From positions 7,998,001-8,062,000 of the forward strand of contig NC_059546.1 in the NCBI RefSeq assembly GCF_905220415.1: a DNA stretch of 64,000 bases, read 5' to 3'. The DNA comes from Colias croceus. Its lineage: Eukaryota; Arthropoda; Insecta; Lepidoptera; Pieridae. Positions 47,577 through 60,757 of the stretch are shown here, piece after piece. Each line of letters begins with the position of its first letter. Position 1 is the stretch's first letter. A model generated the notes under the pieces. That model was not told where the DNA came from. It ran no database searches and saw only the letters and a program-made list of their open reading frames with translations. The position numbers and the translations under genes are program-made.

Positions 47577-50333
47577 TAGTATATACTCTTATTTTATCAA
47601 ACAAAGAAGTGATCTGCCTTTTTACCATGTTATTAGCATGAGAGCAGCGAACCTATCAGTTTTTAATAATAATTAATTATTGAGACTGCAACAATTAAAT
47701 AATTCCATAAAGCATTTTAATCAAATCAATTAAATTATACGTTGGTGGATAATTGCAAAATTGCGTATTCATGCAATACAAATTTTTAATTAATTTTAAA
47801 AAACGATTTCACGTGTTTTAAGCTTATCAATAATATATATATATTATAAATTAACATAATGAGTTATGTTTATGTTATTTCAAATTAAAGATTGAATTTA
47901 AAATTCCTCTCACTTGTTTCGAACACAGGCAATAAGCCTCAAAAAACTTTATGAAACTACATTTGGTTTGGTACTAATTCAACAAGTACCTAACTATGCT
48001 ATTAAAATAACTTAGTTTGTTAAATGTTTGACTGAAATTATTTGAGGTAGAAATTAAACAGTGACGATAACTCTAATTAAGATTTTTATGAAACAATAGC
48101 GGAACGGAACCCTAAAAACAATGAAACTTTGATAAATTTAATCAGTGTTTTTCCGCTTTCAAGTTATTTAAAGACAGAGAAAAAAGGTGTGATTAAACAC
48201 TGATTGAAAAAGTTTATGACCGCATTAAAGGGCATCAAACGCATTTTAACTACCTTTTTAATTCCTTGCGTAACTGCTACGTGATTGTAATAATAATGCA
48301 GAAATAATACCTCATATTACATGCTATTATAAAAGTCGGTAACTTCACACAAAGTCTAAAAGATAGTAATAACTATAATTTAATAGCAGTGCAGGCTGTT
48401 TACCTACCTACGCTTAGCAACCTGCAAATCATTATAGTTATCTGCTAATGAACAAAACAGCACATTATAGGTATTCCTGCATAAAGCAATCTGAAGCAAG
48501 GCTCTCACGCATTGCTAAGAGCTTACCCGCTTTGAAAACCAGGACAAATAATAAGGCCAGGCTATTCTATAATAGACTTTGCGAACTATTCCTATTTGCT
48601 TCCCGTTATCTAAGCGAATGTATAGCTTTCTATATCGTACAGAGTAGTTTGAATATTTTGTTTATTTTATACTGGAGCTATGTTCTTACATAAGAATAAA
48701 AGATTTAATAAATATAAGGTAGGTATCTAGTAATTTCGATGTGAAATTTACAAGAGTAATTTTATCTTGTTAAAGTTTAAATAAAAATAAACATTACTAC
48801 TACCTATGTATAGGTGTTATACTTACTAAGCCAAATTAATCATACCTATGCGTAATCACTTCTAGACTACAAGCCCATGTTGAAAAATTTATTCGGGTCA
48901 TTTGAACCACCAGGTGACCTATCTAGAACGATATAAGAGCATAAAATAATAAGATTCAGCACTATGCCGTCATATGTAAGCTGTCCACCTGAGTGCAGAT
49001 GAGAATTCGAAATTACAGGTAGAGATTTTTTCCCCTTGTCTCCATGATTTTTGTACGGCGTTGCGGAATAATGAATTAAAAGCAGTAGTTATTGAAATAA
49101 AATGTCACATAAGCTGATGTATGACTATAGTAAATAATGTAGCATAAATTACACACATTATAAAATTTGATTTCAAAATTGAGACAATAAATTCTCAAAT
49201 AAACATTCGTGCTTATAAAGGAACAAAGTAAATGGTTTTAAATGTTAGAGGCATTTCTAACTTCAAGGCAAAACCTATTTTGCAACACCTACTGTGAACA
49301 AAATAGCAAATTCATTCAGAACTAAATAAATGGATGCAAATGTATCGTTTTTATCTTGGTTTTTATCATAAAACTAATCTATCCATCTGTTTTTCTAAGT
49401 AGGCAAAAAACGAGAAAAAAGGGAATAGGTTTGGTATCTGTATTCATCGTGTGATTTATGCGTGACTAACTTTTAATATTATAAACGATGTCGTATACCT
49501 ACCTATATTATTAACTAAAATCTAATTAGTTATCTTATTTCTTGTAACATATGCGTAGCTAATAACGGTATGGCTATAAATATTCGCAGATTGCGATTAT
49601 ATCTAATAACATGCCTAATATTAACTTACTAATAATTACTAATATACTCGTAGGTATATTATCAAATTGTTCATTCACATAAAGACAGTCTAATTAACCC
49701 AGTAGGTTAATTAGCGGGTTAAATCCACTAAAGAAACTCTTTATAACTTTATATCTCCCATTGATTATAGGAAGTAAATATGTAAAAGAATTTTTATACA
49801 AATAAAATAAATAAATAATTCCAAAAGTACTAAAAACTCCAATCTCATTACGGCTTAATTTGTAAAACAGATCCCACAAGACATCCAAAATCTTACCTCA
49901 ACCGTGATCGCAACAAGTTATTAATCACTTATTGATTTACAACAAACGAATGGACATTTCATTTCCCTAATCTCTAAGGGCTGAGAGGAATTAGGCTCGA
50001 TTCAAATACTATAACGCTTGTAATCCCTGGGTAACAACCTTCTATGAAAATATTTTTATCGCTTCATATTTTCAAAAATCTAATAAATTTCACTTTGATG
50101 TATTCCTTTTTAGGAAACTTTATTTCGCTAATAAAATGAACTGAAAAGATTCACAGAATATTCGAGAACAGTTCTGATGATAAACTAAATAGCGTCTGAA
50201 AGAAATAGTAATCGATAAGGACTAAGTCTAGAGAAACATAAAATAAGTGGAATAAATAAAATTCCCTGAAGTGACTAAGAATGAATAATAAGAAACTCAA
50301 AACTTTTACCGAATAATTTTAAGAAAACAAGTG
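47577..50333. other. AT-rich DNA, nothing recognised
   Basis: An 81-codon ATG frame at 48448-48693 shows no motif. No other feature supported. Confidence 0.45.
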
Positions 50334-50600
50334 ATAACTGCGTTAAAAACAACCGACTTCAAACTTGCACTTGCAAAATTTACAAATACCTACAGACAAA
50401 AATGCTCATAAAATAAAAACTACAGGGGCTAACCGAATAAAATTTTTATGGGACCAATTCGACACCATCCCGCATCGAACAAAAAAAGAATTACGTAAAT
50501 CGGTTCAGAAACCTCGGAGTAATCGGTGTACATACTATAAAAAAAAAAAAAAAATATACCGGCCGAATTGATAACTTCCTCCTTTTTTTTGAAGTCGGTT
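50334..50600. mobile_element. AACCGACTTC-family element, short copy
   Basis: The terminal-type inverted repeats are AACCGACTTC (50351-50360) and GAAGTCGGTT (50591-50600). The interior is nearly the same as 58923-59136, including GACACCATCCCGCATCGAAC, a poly-A run and ATACCGGCCGAATTGATAAC. Similarity to the second copy extends left of the inverted repeat to about 50334 (ATAACTGCGTTAAAAAC), so the true left end lies outside the TIR. It looks like an internally deleted version of the longer copy. No coding capacity. Confidence 0.75.
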
Positions 50601-52536
50601 AATTAAGTAAGGCGATAGCTGCGTACAAACTGTTTCTTTTCATAATAGAATAAGAAAACAATTTCAAACTCACACGTGCTAAACATATTTAATTTTCTAG
50701 TGTGTGAATATTGCATTGAATCTCTTATATAATTAAGTTCACAATAGATAGTAGATACGATAAATGTTTGTCCAAAACAATAAAGTCTTCAAGCGGAAAA
50801 TATTGTCTTCCTAATTACCATTCCATGGTGTTTCTGTAGACGATTCATCTTAATTACTTTGAGCAACTTCATTATATTAAACGAAATATTTCGCAGAAAA
50901 TAAGTGAAAGAATGATGCTCCTGCTAATACAATTAGCGCTGTCACTCTTTGTCGCTCTCTCAATTATGTTTTGATGTTGATTTAGCTTTAAATTTCGTCC
51001 CGTTCTTAATGATTACAAAATGGATCGGGATTTTCGAGGTCCATTCATCAAGTTTTGTTAAGAATTATTCAATACGGCCTTTTGTTATAGGCTTGTTTGT
51101 TGGAAGAATATAGGTAAGCAAAATGGTTGTCGCGATTTGTTTCTTAATAAATTAGCTTGTTTGATGTAATTACTTCACTTGTAGATTAAAGTTGGCTATG
51201 ATGTTATTTTGCCATATACCATAGGGTACTTCTATACATTTATGATTATAATATGTTAATATGATGTAGCCGGTATGAACAGTCATAACAACGCAAGTCA
51301 AAATGTTTACCGAGTCTTTGTACATTAATCAAATAATATCTGTATCAATTATTTGACTGTCTTTACAATATTTGTTTAAAACATTTATTATCTTTGACTA
51401 CCACCCAGCAGTGTTCCCAAATGTCAATAATCCTGAATTCGTAGGCGTATTTAAGACTTAGGAATTATGTTTAAAGTTTGAATGGAATTGTTAATAAGTG
51501 GACGCCCTTGACGCTAAGGGACAGCTGTTGCATTACAATAGTAATATTATTGTAATTGCGTGGGCTCAAAAAGGATTAATTGGTTGGAGCAACGGGATAT
51601 AATAATTGGTAAAGGGAACTTGTCTGGTTTTTGTGAAAGGGTTTGAGTTCAACGTTTAGCGGGAAATATAAAAAGTTCGCGTGCTTGCGTCGTAGGTACT
51701 GCGGATGCTATAAAATCTACATATAAATTCAATATAAGTATGTAATAAAGGTATATTCTGTAGAATATAGGTGTACAAAAACGTAATTTATCGATATAGA
51801 TATGTTAATGGCATTTGAAAAGATTTACAAACTTTAAAGTAATTCTGATGTATCAGTATTGAAATCATACTTCTACAGTTTATTCTTAATACGAAAGTGT
51901 AAATGGAAGTGTGAAAAATCTTATCCGAAATAGTACACAGATAAATAATTATGACCTAGACAAATACGCTAATTGTTGTCGCGACGACTTGGTTTATTTT
52001 TGTAATGGAAGTAGAAGAGCAAACAATTTCTTTATTTATATTCTTCTTTATTATAATATGTAAATTATGTAATCTAACCAGCAGTTAGCAGTTCTCTAGG
52101 TAAATGTTCTTTGTACTGGGATAAAGAATCGTCAATTGCTATTAATATGAAAACTCAACACAAAGTTACTTACTCGAAAATAGATATGAATTCTGCGTTT
52201 ACTGATGTTAGGTATAACCGTATACGTAACAAAATGAAGGTATCAAAATCGATGTTATTGTAAATCGAGCACTATTTAACTTAACGATACATCGATCGTT
52301 CCATATCCATCAGGATAAGAGAGTATTACGAGCAATTGAACCGAATTGAGTATCGTTAATGCGAGATCGATTATACGGTAATTCGGATATCGAGTACATA
52401 TTAATCGAGAGCTAAGATGCGTGGGAATTAAATGGATACTCATTAGGGACATTGTTTTACAATTACTGTACTAGTGCCCACTGAACTGAATATGAGAGTT
52501 ATATACCTAGTGGTGAATCTAATATTATACCTATAT
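50601..52536. other. AT-rich DNA, nothing recognised
   Basis: No feature supported. Confidence 0.5.
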
Positions 52537-52690
52537 AAACTAGTGTCGCGGTGTTTGAAGTTAAATTTCTCCAAAACGGCTCTACCGATTTCTATGAAAT
52601 TTCGTGTGCATATCGAGTCCAAGATGCAGGTTGATGAATGTCTTTGATATATGAGCTCACATTGACAACATGATACTGAAAAGCGTTCAA
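52537..52690 (+). repeat. Possible old non-LTR repeat fragment
   Basis: AACTAGTGTCGCGGTG followed by CTCTACCGATTTCTATGAAA resembles tails of LINE-derived repeats in insects (a CTAG start and a CCGATTT..ATGAAATTT motif). It is a single copy here, with poorly defined limits. Confidence 0.4.
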
Positions 52691-54990
52691 AATTTTATGG
52701 TAATAGGTACCCTCATTTTTACCTCCATTCTTGAATTTGTTAAAACTAATATTTTATCCTAATATCGCGCAGAAATCAAGCCAAGTCGAGTTAATATATT
52801 ATACAGTATCTAGCTATTTACATATGAATTGAACTTGATGTTCCAAAAGTGCCTCATCAGGCAATACGCAAACAAAACAACAAAAACAACCAAATTATTC
52901 ACACTCGTGTAATAACCAGAATTAGTCGCACATGCTCCTGCAGTAATTACCATTATTATCTACGAATAGATAACCAACAGGGGAATCATACAAAACTCAT
53001 GATCATAAACGGTACAATAACTGAAATTCACGCGTAATGAATTCAGAATTAACCAGTGAGCACCTATTTCAATGAAAATTACTTAATTAGAACCGTTTGG
53101 ATCAGTTTCATATATTTTTGCAACACTAATCCAGAAGTATGGTGATATGGGTTTATTGTATTCTTTAAATGTATGTCCACGAAATGGTGGAAATAATTTA
53201 AAGGACAGATAAATTAATAAAATGTTTAATTGAAACAATTATAGAGAAGTCAGAAGACCCATCTCATCCAGACAGCCATAAACAATTATCAAAAGTGACA
53301 ATGCGAAGAAGGTAAAGCTAAAGAGTACATAGTTAGTTGTCCTAACTTAATAAGACTTTATTTATAAACATTAAAACCCATTTTGGAATACACTGCTGTA
53401 TAATAAGTTTTGCCTGTGGATGATACTTCTATAGTTTTGCTTTATTTTTATTTCTTTCGTATGAAGGTATGGAAAAGATGGCTACAATAAAACCAGTCTA
53501 CAAAGCTATCCTTTGCATGTTGTTGTCTTTGTTTGTAATTTCTCTTTAGTCATGTTTGTGTAATTAAATATTATATATTTCAACCTTTTAATATTAAAGA
53601 GTAATAGAAAAACTTGTTTGATTTTATAGTTAATATTTTCAGAATTTATAATATTGAGAAATTTGTTAATTTCATAAAACAAAACAACACAATATGTACA
53701 TGTTGAGTTTATTTTCAGTTTCTCACATGTTCAACTTCAGAACTAGGTACCTACTTAGTTCAGAAATTATAATTACGTTCAATGTTCATAACTTCGAATA
53801 GTAATGGAGGTCAGTAAACTGGTACCTGTCAAAATGTTTAATTACCCAATACTGAATTTCTTAATAGCAAACAGAGGCGGGTCGGCAAAGTTCATATGAC
53901 TCATGGTTCAAATAACTACCTATGTATACGTAGATACTTGGTACAAACTTCACGTTTTCTATAAATTATATATTTCTTTCGGAAGCGGATGTTGTGTACA
54001 TATTTGCGAATATTAATGGCTGTTTAATACCTTTGTACTTTTAGGTCAATTTTTATTGGATGTATGTGTCAAGCGCCGACTCGTAAATCATTTATTTATT
54101 CATAAATATTCCATCGAATGAAGTGTGATTCAAAGTACGTACGTATTGGTTTATTTGGCTATCTTTTAACACTGTATAGTACAAAGCAATATCGAAATCT
54201 TCCGCGTCTTGAAGTTTTTTTTTTGTACCTAGGTGTTTTTTTTATTAAGAGTCATTTATACATCCATTAATTTGTAGGTATATTATACTTCAACAGACTA
54301 CACGTATGTTTTTTTCTGAATTCAACACTGATCCGACCATCTGTTTCTGCTTGAAATTACAATATTATTATAGAAATTAGAAAAAAAATCACACAACTAC
54401 AAATACATAAAGAAAACTTGAGCAGATGATTCTTCTGCCACTGATTAACATTAATTACAAGTTAATTACTGAATATGCAATGGATAATAACTTAAGCGAC
54501 ATAGAGATAATAACTTTACAAAAAGTAACAGAAAATCGTATTAGCTCGGTTTTATACCTTTGTCTTTTTAAGCTTATTGTAATGCCTCGAAAAGCAAAGC
54601 CATATGAATTTCTTTGCACTCTCACTCGAATTACATGCTTTTTTCTAAAAATAATCGTTAAATCTTAGGACTGTATATTAGTTTTCTTTGAGCATTGCTC
54701 TCTTCAATTTCACATCAAAGCAAGTGGTAATTTTTTGGTATATTTAAATTAAAATTCAAGGTCTCAATGAACAATTGTACTTGGCAATAAATACTAGTTA
54801 AAACCGGTTTTACGACAGGCAATTCGGACATTGAACCCTAAATTTTACTGCAATAAACCTTTTTTGTTGTAGATTGCCAAGAAATTATGCGTTCAGTTCT
54901 TACGTTACGATAATTTATATATGTTACAAAAAATTGTTGTTCATAATTTAATTCAGCTATTGAATAAGTAACCGAACATGGGTTATTACT
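52691..54990. other. AT-rich DNA, nothing recognised
   Basis: Short chance frames only (52849, 54426). Confidence 0.5.
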
Positions 54991-54992
54991 TA

Positions 54993-55502
54993 TTATAGTA
55001 GAGCCATTTTAATAGGCAACATATTTTGACAGTTCAACAAAATTCAACAACGTAACCTAGTAACGACGACATAGAATAACATGATATTTCGTTTTGTTAG
55101 AACTGCATATTTGCTTAACTTTTTTCAATTATGATTACATATTTATAATAATAATGACCGATATAAGTAATTTTAAGATTTCATTTTACTGATAAACCAT
55201 ACTAAACATAATAAATAATTTCTGAATTCAAGAACTGACGTCGCTACAATTTTGTGTCAATAAACCTTTTTTCTTTTTAAATACCAGAGACGTTACTCTA
55301 AAAATCGAAATCTGACATCTAGAATCGAATGCATTGATTACTTGTGAATAAAAATCATCATAAATTAATAAATTCGATTGACAAATGTTTCAAATCCGTA
55401 TCGATTAATTCACTTTAATCGATGTTTTTAAGCAGGTTACCTCTCTTCGAAGATAAAATTGATAGACGTCAAATGTTGCCTATTAAATTGGCTCGACTAT
55501 AG
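54993..55502. mobile_element. 510-bp MITE with TA duplication
   Basis: Bounded by TA (54991-54992 and 55503-55504). The left end is TTATAGTAGAGCCATTTT then AATAGGCAACAT; the right, read inward, is CTATAGTCGAGCCAATTT then AATAGGCAACAT. Both continue to TTGAC: about 36 bp of TIR with few differences. The interior is AT-rich and without a frame. It is consistent with a non-autonomous Tc1/mariner-type element. Confidence 0.83.
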
Positions 55503-55504
55503 TA

Positions 55505-57949
55505 AACTGTTTTGAAGCAACAGACTGACGATCAGACCTTCTGATGTCATTTTTAATTAGAATATGTGTTTAACATAACTTAAAATTTAACAAAGTACAT
55601 CTACTGCTTGATTAATCTAGGTACCTGCATATTAATATCTAGGTATATAGTGTGTGTGCATCCACCTGGATTCACATGAGTGTTTTTGAATGAAACGGGA
55701 ATTCATATCGGCGACGATTTTTCCGCGATAACGTGGCGCGCACGCGAGCATAGCCGCGGACAAATAGCTTATAGCTAGTAGATGAATAACAATGGAGAAT
55801 ATAATAAACAGAATGTGGATATTGAATGGAATACCTTTATTGTAAATTTCGAATCATTAAATTATCTTGAGATGTCATATTTTCGTAAAATATTGAGAAA
55901 CTTTATAACAACCTAAACGTTCCGCGTTAGACAGTCCATGCGAAGAAAAGACGACTGTCGGGTCAGCTAAATCGCAGCTATACCTATTATGCGTCGGTTA
56001 CTTATTATACTAATTAAGATGTAAACGGTAGAACTGGTCGTAACAGTCTTGGTTTAGTAAGTTGTGATTACCTATTTGCCCATAAATAACACGAAAACAT
56101 CATACATACTTTAAAGGGAACGAGCATTACGTATTTACCTAAGCACTTTGCAATTATACCAGTAATTATATTCAAATAACTCCATTAAACACATAAAAAT
56201 TACCTATGTTCAAATAAACCTTAGGTTTATTTAAGGTTACATCATTAAAATATCATCTAGAAACCATACTATATCTATTATCATATATGTACACCCACAT
56301 AAACAAAAACACAGGTATAAAGCTCACGCACACAGGCAAGTTGGAATGTGTTCTAAGAAATATGATGGGCTCGCCATCTCATCTAAAAATTATTATTATA
56401 GTGCCATTAAATTCTTGTGATTCATCTGAACTATAAATTTGAGTCGAAATTTAGGGTCTGTTTCACAATATTAGATCTTACAATTTATGATTTATCCATT
56501 CATTGTGGGTAATAGGAGAAAATAATTACTTTTGTAATCTAGCTTAAATCCCAATTAAGACATTTAAGAATTATTGTTTGGTAGGTACATATACCTAACA
56601 TTTAGAATTAAGTTTATTAATTACTTCAGATTTCATAATCTTTCATTTTCACTTATTATTATCGTCACTTTTGAATTGATTATTTTGAATAAGTGAATAA
56701 CAAAGATTAGGTTCGTATATATTTTAGATAATTATCCATATGACCATATGTAACATTTGTTTATTTGTAACATTTAGCTATATCAAATTAAAAATAGAAC
56801 ACCGCAACATTTTCTTGATCCAAATCCTAAAGTACAAATAGCACTATACTTTGATATCATATAATATTATCTGATTGGAATCCATAAAACACATTGATGA
56901 CGTCATTCTATAGATTATCTGTGACATCAAGTGCCAAATATTTATTGTTACAGTATTAATAATTTTAAACACGACAGCATTCTTATCAGATAAAGTACTA
57001 ATCGTGACTAAGAATAATCTTCCTAGCAACCTTGGTTCCGTGTTATAATAATATGACGTCCATTTAAATTTATAAATAATAATTTTGCACAACATTGCGA
57101 CAACATTTGGTTTTTAGTGGAAATTCTTCATATTTTAAATAGATAAAGGTAAACATTGGTAAATATGAAAAATGTCTTAATCGCTATTGTTAGCATTAAT
57201 AGCACATTGAATGAGATTGTAAGTAGGTATGTGCTATGTAGTATAATTGCCTGAAAGTACCATAATTTAAGTAATATGCCAAACTGAAAGCAATTTCAAA
57301 AACAGACAAAGAAAAATCAAAATTCAAAATACATCACGTTTTTGCGACGATATATTTTTATAACCCGAGTAAAACACCGGATTATAATGGTAAAACTCAA
57401 CGAAATGGTAAACTGTATTTTAAAAATAAACGAAACTTTTTGTAAATTTATTAAATATTTGTAAAATACTTTAAAATTGTCACACGTGAATATCAGTGGG
57501 TTACACAATTCTTGACCTCGTTAACCTAATTAAGGTGTCCGGATCTTATAATTATACTTCTTTACTGTAATAGAAAATATAAGTCATCTTATGATAACTT
57601 TCTTTATCAATTATATTTAAATATGTACATAGTAATTATTCCATAGTCTACTGATCAAATGTTACTCTATATTTACTGTGTGTATGTCCAGACAAATGTA
57701 CAGAACGACGAACTTCCATATATTCTCTTATTTGACCTATTTTTTATCTAATTAAGAATAGGATTTTAACCAAAAAACATTGTAAAAAGCTTTCATAATA
57801 TCAAAAAGATGACTAAGACACGTATTCGGAAAAAAACATTTTTATCACTTCTACGTATAAGCATTGCTTACTTTACACTAGATAGCATCATATGCAATGT
57901 CCGGGATTGTATTATCTCATGCACTACATACTACATTATAGATTATAAC
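55505..57949. other. AT-rich DNA with one repeat fragment
   Basis: 55690-55785 reads on the minus strand as ATAGCTTATTTGTCCGCGGC plus a GC-rich stretch like the CCGCGG-type repeat starts elsewhere; it is a probable fragment. No gene supported. Confidence 0.45.
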
Positions 57950-58116
57950 TACATAGTACAAAACAAAGTCGCTTTCTCTGTCCCTATGTGAATGCCTACG
58001 CAACGGATTTTGATGCGGATTTTTTTAATAGATAGAGTGACTAATGAGGAAGGTTTTAATATATGTAATTTATTAGGGTTTCGACAAAGCGGGTGAAGCC
58101 GCGAGTGGAAAGCTTG
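57950..58116 (-). repeat. CCGCCCGCGG-family repeat, copy F
   Basis: A minus-strand copy from ACATAGTACAAAACAAAGTC to GAAGCCGCGAGTGGAAAGCT, with a short internal deletion after TCCCTATGTG. Confidence 0.78.
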
Positions 58117-58400
58117 TATAGTGTAAACTCTAAACATTACTACACTAAGGAATTATAAGGACGCGTCAAAGAAGTCAACATACAATTAGTATCGTCTTTA
58201 ACTGGAACACTATTACACTTGAACTAACAAACGCAGAGATGCTAAACGAATAGAATACCGTTACTATCTTTTGTCTAGACTGATCGACAGGGCATTCACT
58301 TTTGATCCCGTATACATTATTGCATCGTATATTCTAATACGTAATGAATATTGCTATTTGTGTCGTGTTCTTTTATTTACAACGGGGAATTTGCTGAAAG

Positions 58401-58688
58401 ATAAAAATAACTGCGTTAAAAACAACCGACTTCAAAAACGGAAAAGTAAGAAATAAAAAAGATTTGATATTATTAATTACTACATATTATTTTTATGTGC
58501 TATTTATTAAATAGGTTTGATGTCGGTGCATGGGCTTAATACTAAGTGCTTAGTGTTTGGCACCGACTTCAAACCTATTTAATAAATAGCACGTAAAAAT
58601 AATATGTAGTAATTAATAATATCAAATCTTTTTTATTTCTTACTTTTCCGTTTTTGAAGTCGGTTGTTTTTAACGCAGTTATTTTTAT
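58401..58688. repeat. 288-bp near-perfect palindrome
   Basis: The left arm (58401-58529) and right arm (58560-58688) are inverted copies of about 129 bp with only about three differences by eye. The centre contains the smaller palindrome ACTAAGTGCTTAGT. Each arm carries ATAACTGCGTTAAAAAC and the AACCGACTTC motif. It forms the left part of a longer AACCGACTTC-family element. Transcribed or extruded, it would make a very long hairpin. Confidence 0.93.
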
Positions 58689-59136
58689 TTAATACTTTTT
58701 AGTGTATTTTTCAACACGAATCAAACGAGCCCAAACTCGATAAAGTTGAGTCAATATATTACTGAGTTCCTATGGCCACCTTCCGATTCCATCATCAGAT
58801 CAGCTCCATGTCATGATAATGTTTCATCGCTATCCAATTTACATTCGTATACAAAATTTCAGCTCAATCGGTTACCGGGAAGTGAATCAAAGTTACTTTC
58901 TACATTGAAATTAAGTCATCGAGTACAGACAAAAATGCTCATAAAATAAAAACTACTAGGCCTAGCCGAATAAAATTTTTATGAGACCAATTCGACACCA
59001 TCCCGCATCGAACAAAAAAAGAATCACGTAAATCGGTTCAGAAACCTCGGAGTAATCGGTGTACATACATAAAAAAAAAAAAAAAAAAAATATACCGGCC
59101 GAATTGATAACCTCCTCCTTTTTTTTGAAGTCGGTT
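58401..59136. mobile_element. AACCGACTTC-family element, long copy
   Basis: About 736 bp: the 288-bp palindrome, then about 230 bp of unique body, then a right part almost the same as the short copy at 50391-50600, ending in GAAGTCGGTT (59127-59136). No protein frame. It is non-autonomous; I cannot name the superfamily, and no clear target duplication was found. Confidence 0.7.
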
Positions 59137-60757
59137 AATAAATGATATTGAAATCTTGGACCTTTTGGTTCAGTCAAGCGTGGTTGATTTGTTTACAAAG
59201 AGATGGATTAGTCTTCTTTGTGCTATCAGTCTTTTGCTTTTTATCAATTTTGGAGCCTGGGACGACTCAATAGGTACGCGTAGTAATTAAATTCTTCAGT
59301 TGCGTTCTATTTATTTACTGATACAGCATAAAATCACTTTGAATAACTAAACCCTAGATATCATTAATCGATATGTGTCTATAAAAACTATTTAGATTAG
59401 GGCGATAAGCAAAAATAATGACGATCATCATCCATGCTCCATGCTCAACCCATGTTTAAAAACAATTTCTACACTTTTGATAAAAGTTTTTTATAATATG
59501 CATAAATTCTCTAACTTTGTACGAATACTCGTTAATTAATTTTTCGCCTTATTTATACCTTACAATTCAAATAGTTGACAAGATCCCGAGGAATAAATTA
59601 AGGGAAATAAAACCTTAATTCTTTAAGCGTAAATTCCAAATTAAACCAACTTCCAGATAGGATAAGGAAAGGCAGAACTAAGATGCGAAACAAGCAGAAA
59701 CTTTGGCTCGTCAACGATATTATTCGATGACGACACGATTTTTAACCAGTTTCAAACTTCACAATTCGGCTGACTTTGGTACATTTCCCAATAGCCCTTA
59801 GTAATGAAATTTCTTATACTTAATTGGTTTATTATTTCCCGGTTAACTTTGACGTTAATTGTTGTACATTCTGGAAAGGATATTTTAAAGTAACATTATG
59901 AATAAAATGTCTAATAATTCACTTAAAATAGTAAGAGTATTAAGTCATTAGTAAGTCATTAGATAAATGCAAAAGAGTTGAAAATGATTTCGAAAAAGAA
60001 GTTGAGTGTAATCAATTAATTTAAATAAAAATATATCATCTGAAATATCTTTTAATTTTTCTTCCAAACACAAACCTAAATCTTAAGGCATTTTACCTTA
60101 CGCATAACAAAATGGCCACGAAATAGTGTTCAACATTAATTACTCCAAATGCCGTCACTTCAAACAAAACCGTATTCATGAAACAACCAGTTTTCGTAAA
60201 ACAAACACACATTGTACGTTTAATTAAGAATCTTCTACTTTATTAATTTGCTCTTCGTGTTTTATGTTTAACTCTTTGTTATATTTACGGTGCATGTGTA
60301 TCTTTATTTATTTAGTTACATTTAATATAGAGCTAAATCCGAGTTATCGCTAATGGCTTTTGTTGGGATATTTTTATTTTATTTACAAGCTGAGTTTATG
60401 TAGAGAAGCATACTGTATACCTTTAAGTACTTATTTTTATCTCGAATAAATAAACTGTGTGTACCTATTAGGTACTGTAGGAATATCGCAAAACATATTT
60501 AGCCGTCTCTATCACATATTTCCATAATTTCGGAAGTGTTTAATTCAAATAGATCTTTAATAAAATATGTAACAGTAGAAACGAATGAAACTAGTTAACA
60601 TTATCCCCAGACCGCAACTTTATATTTAAGTTTTATTTTAGAAATTTAGATAAACACAGAACATACGGCAATTCTCATAAAGTTGCTGAAAGGTAGTCGA
60701 TACAATATAGAATCTACCCTTAATGCGTAGGTTTCCGATACTCTTTAAACAACGAGC
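59137..60757. other. AT-rich DNA, nothing recognised
   Basis: Left flank of the LINE. The exact 5' junction of the LINE is not visible; coding similarity begins near 60790. Confidence 0.5.
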
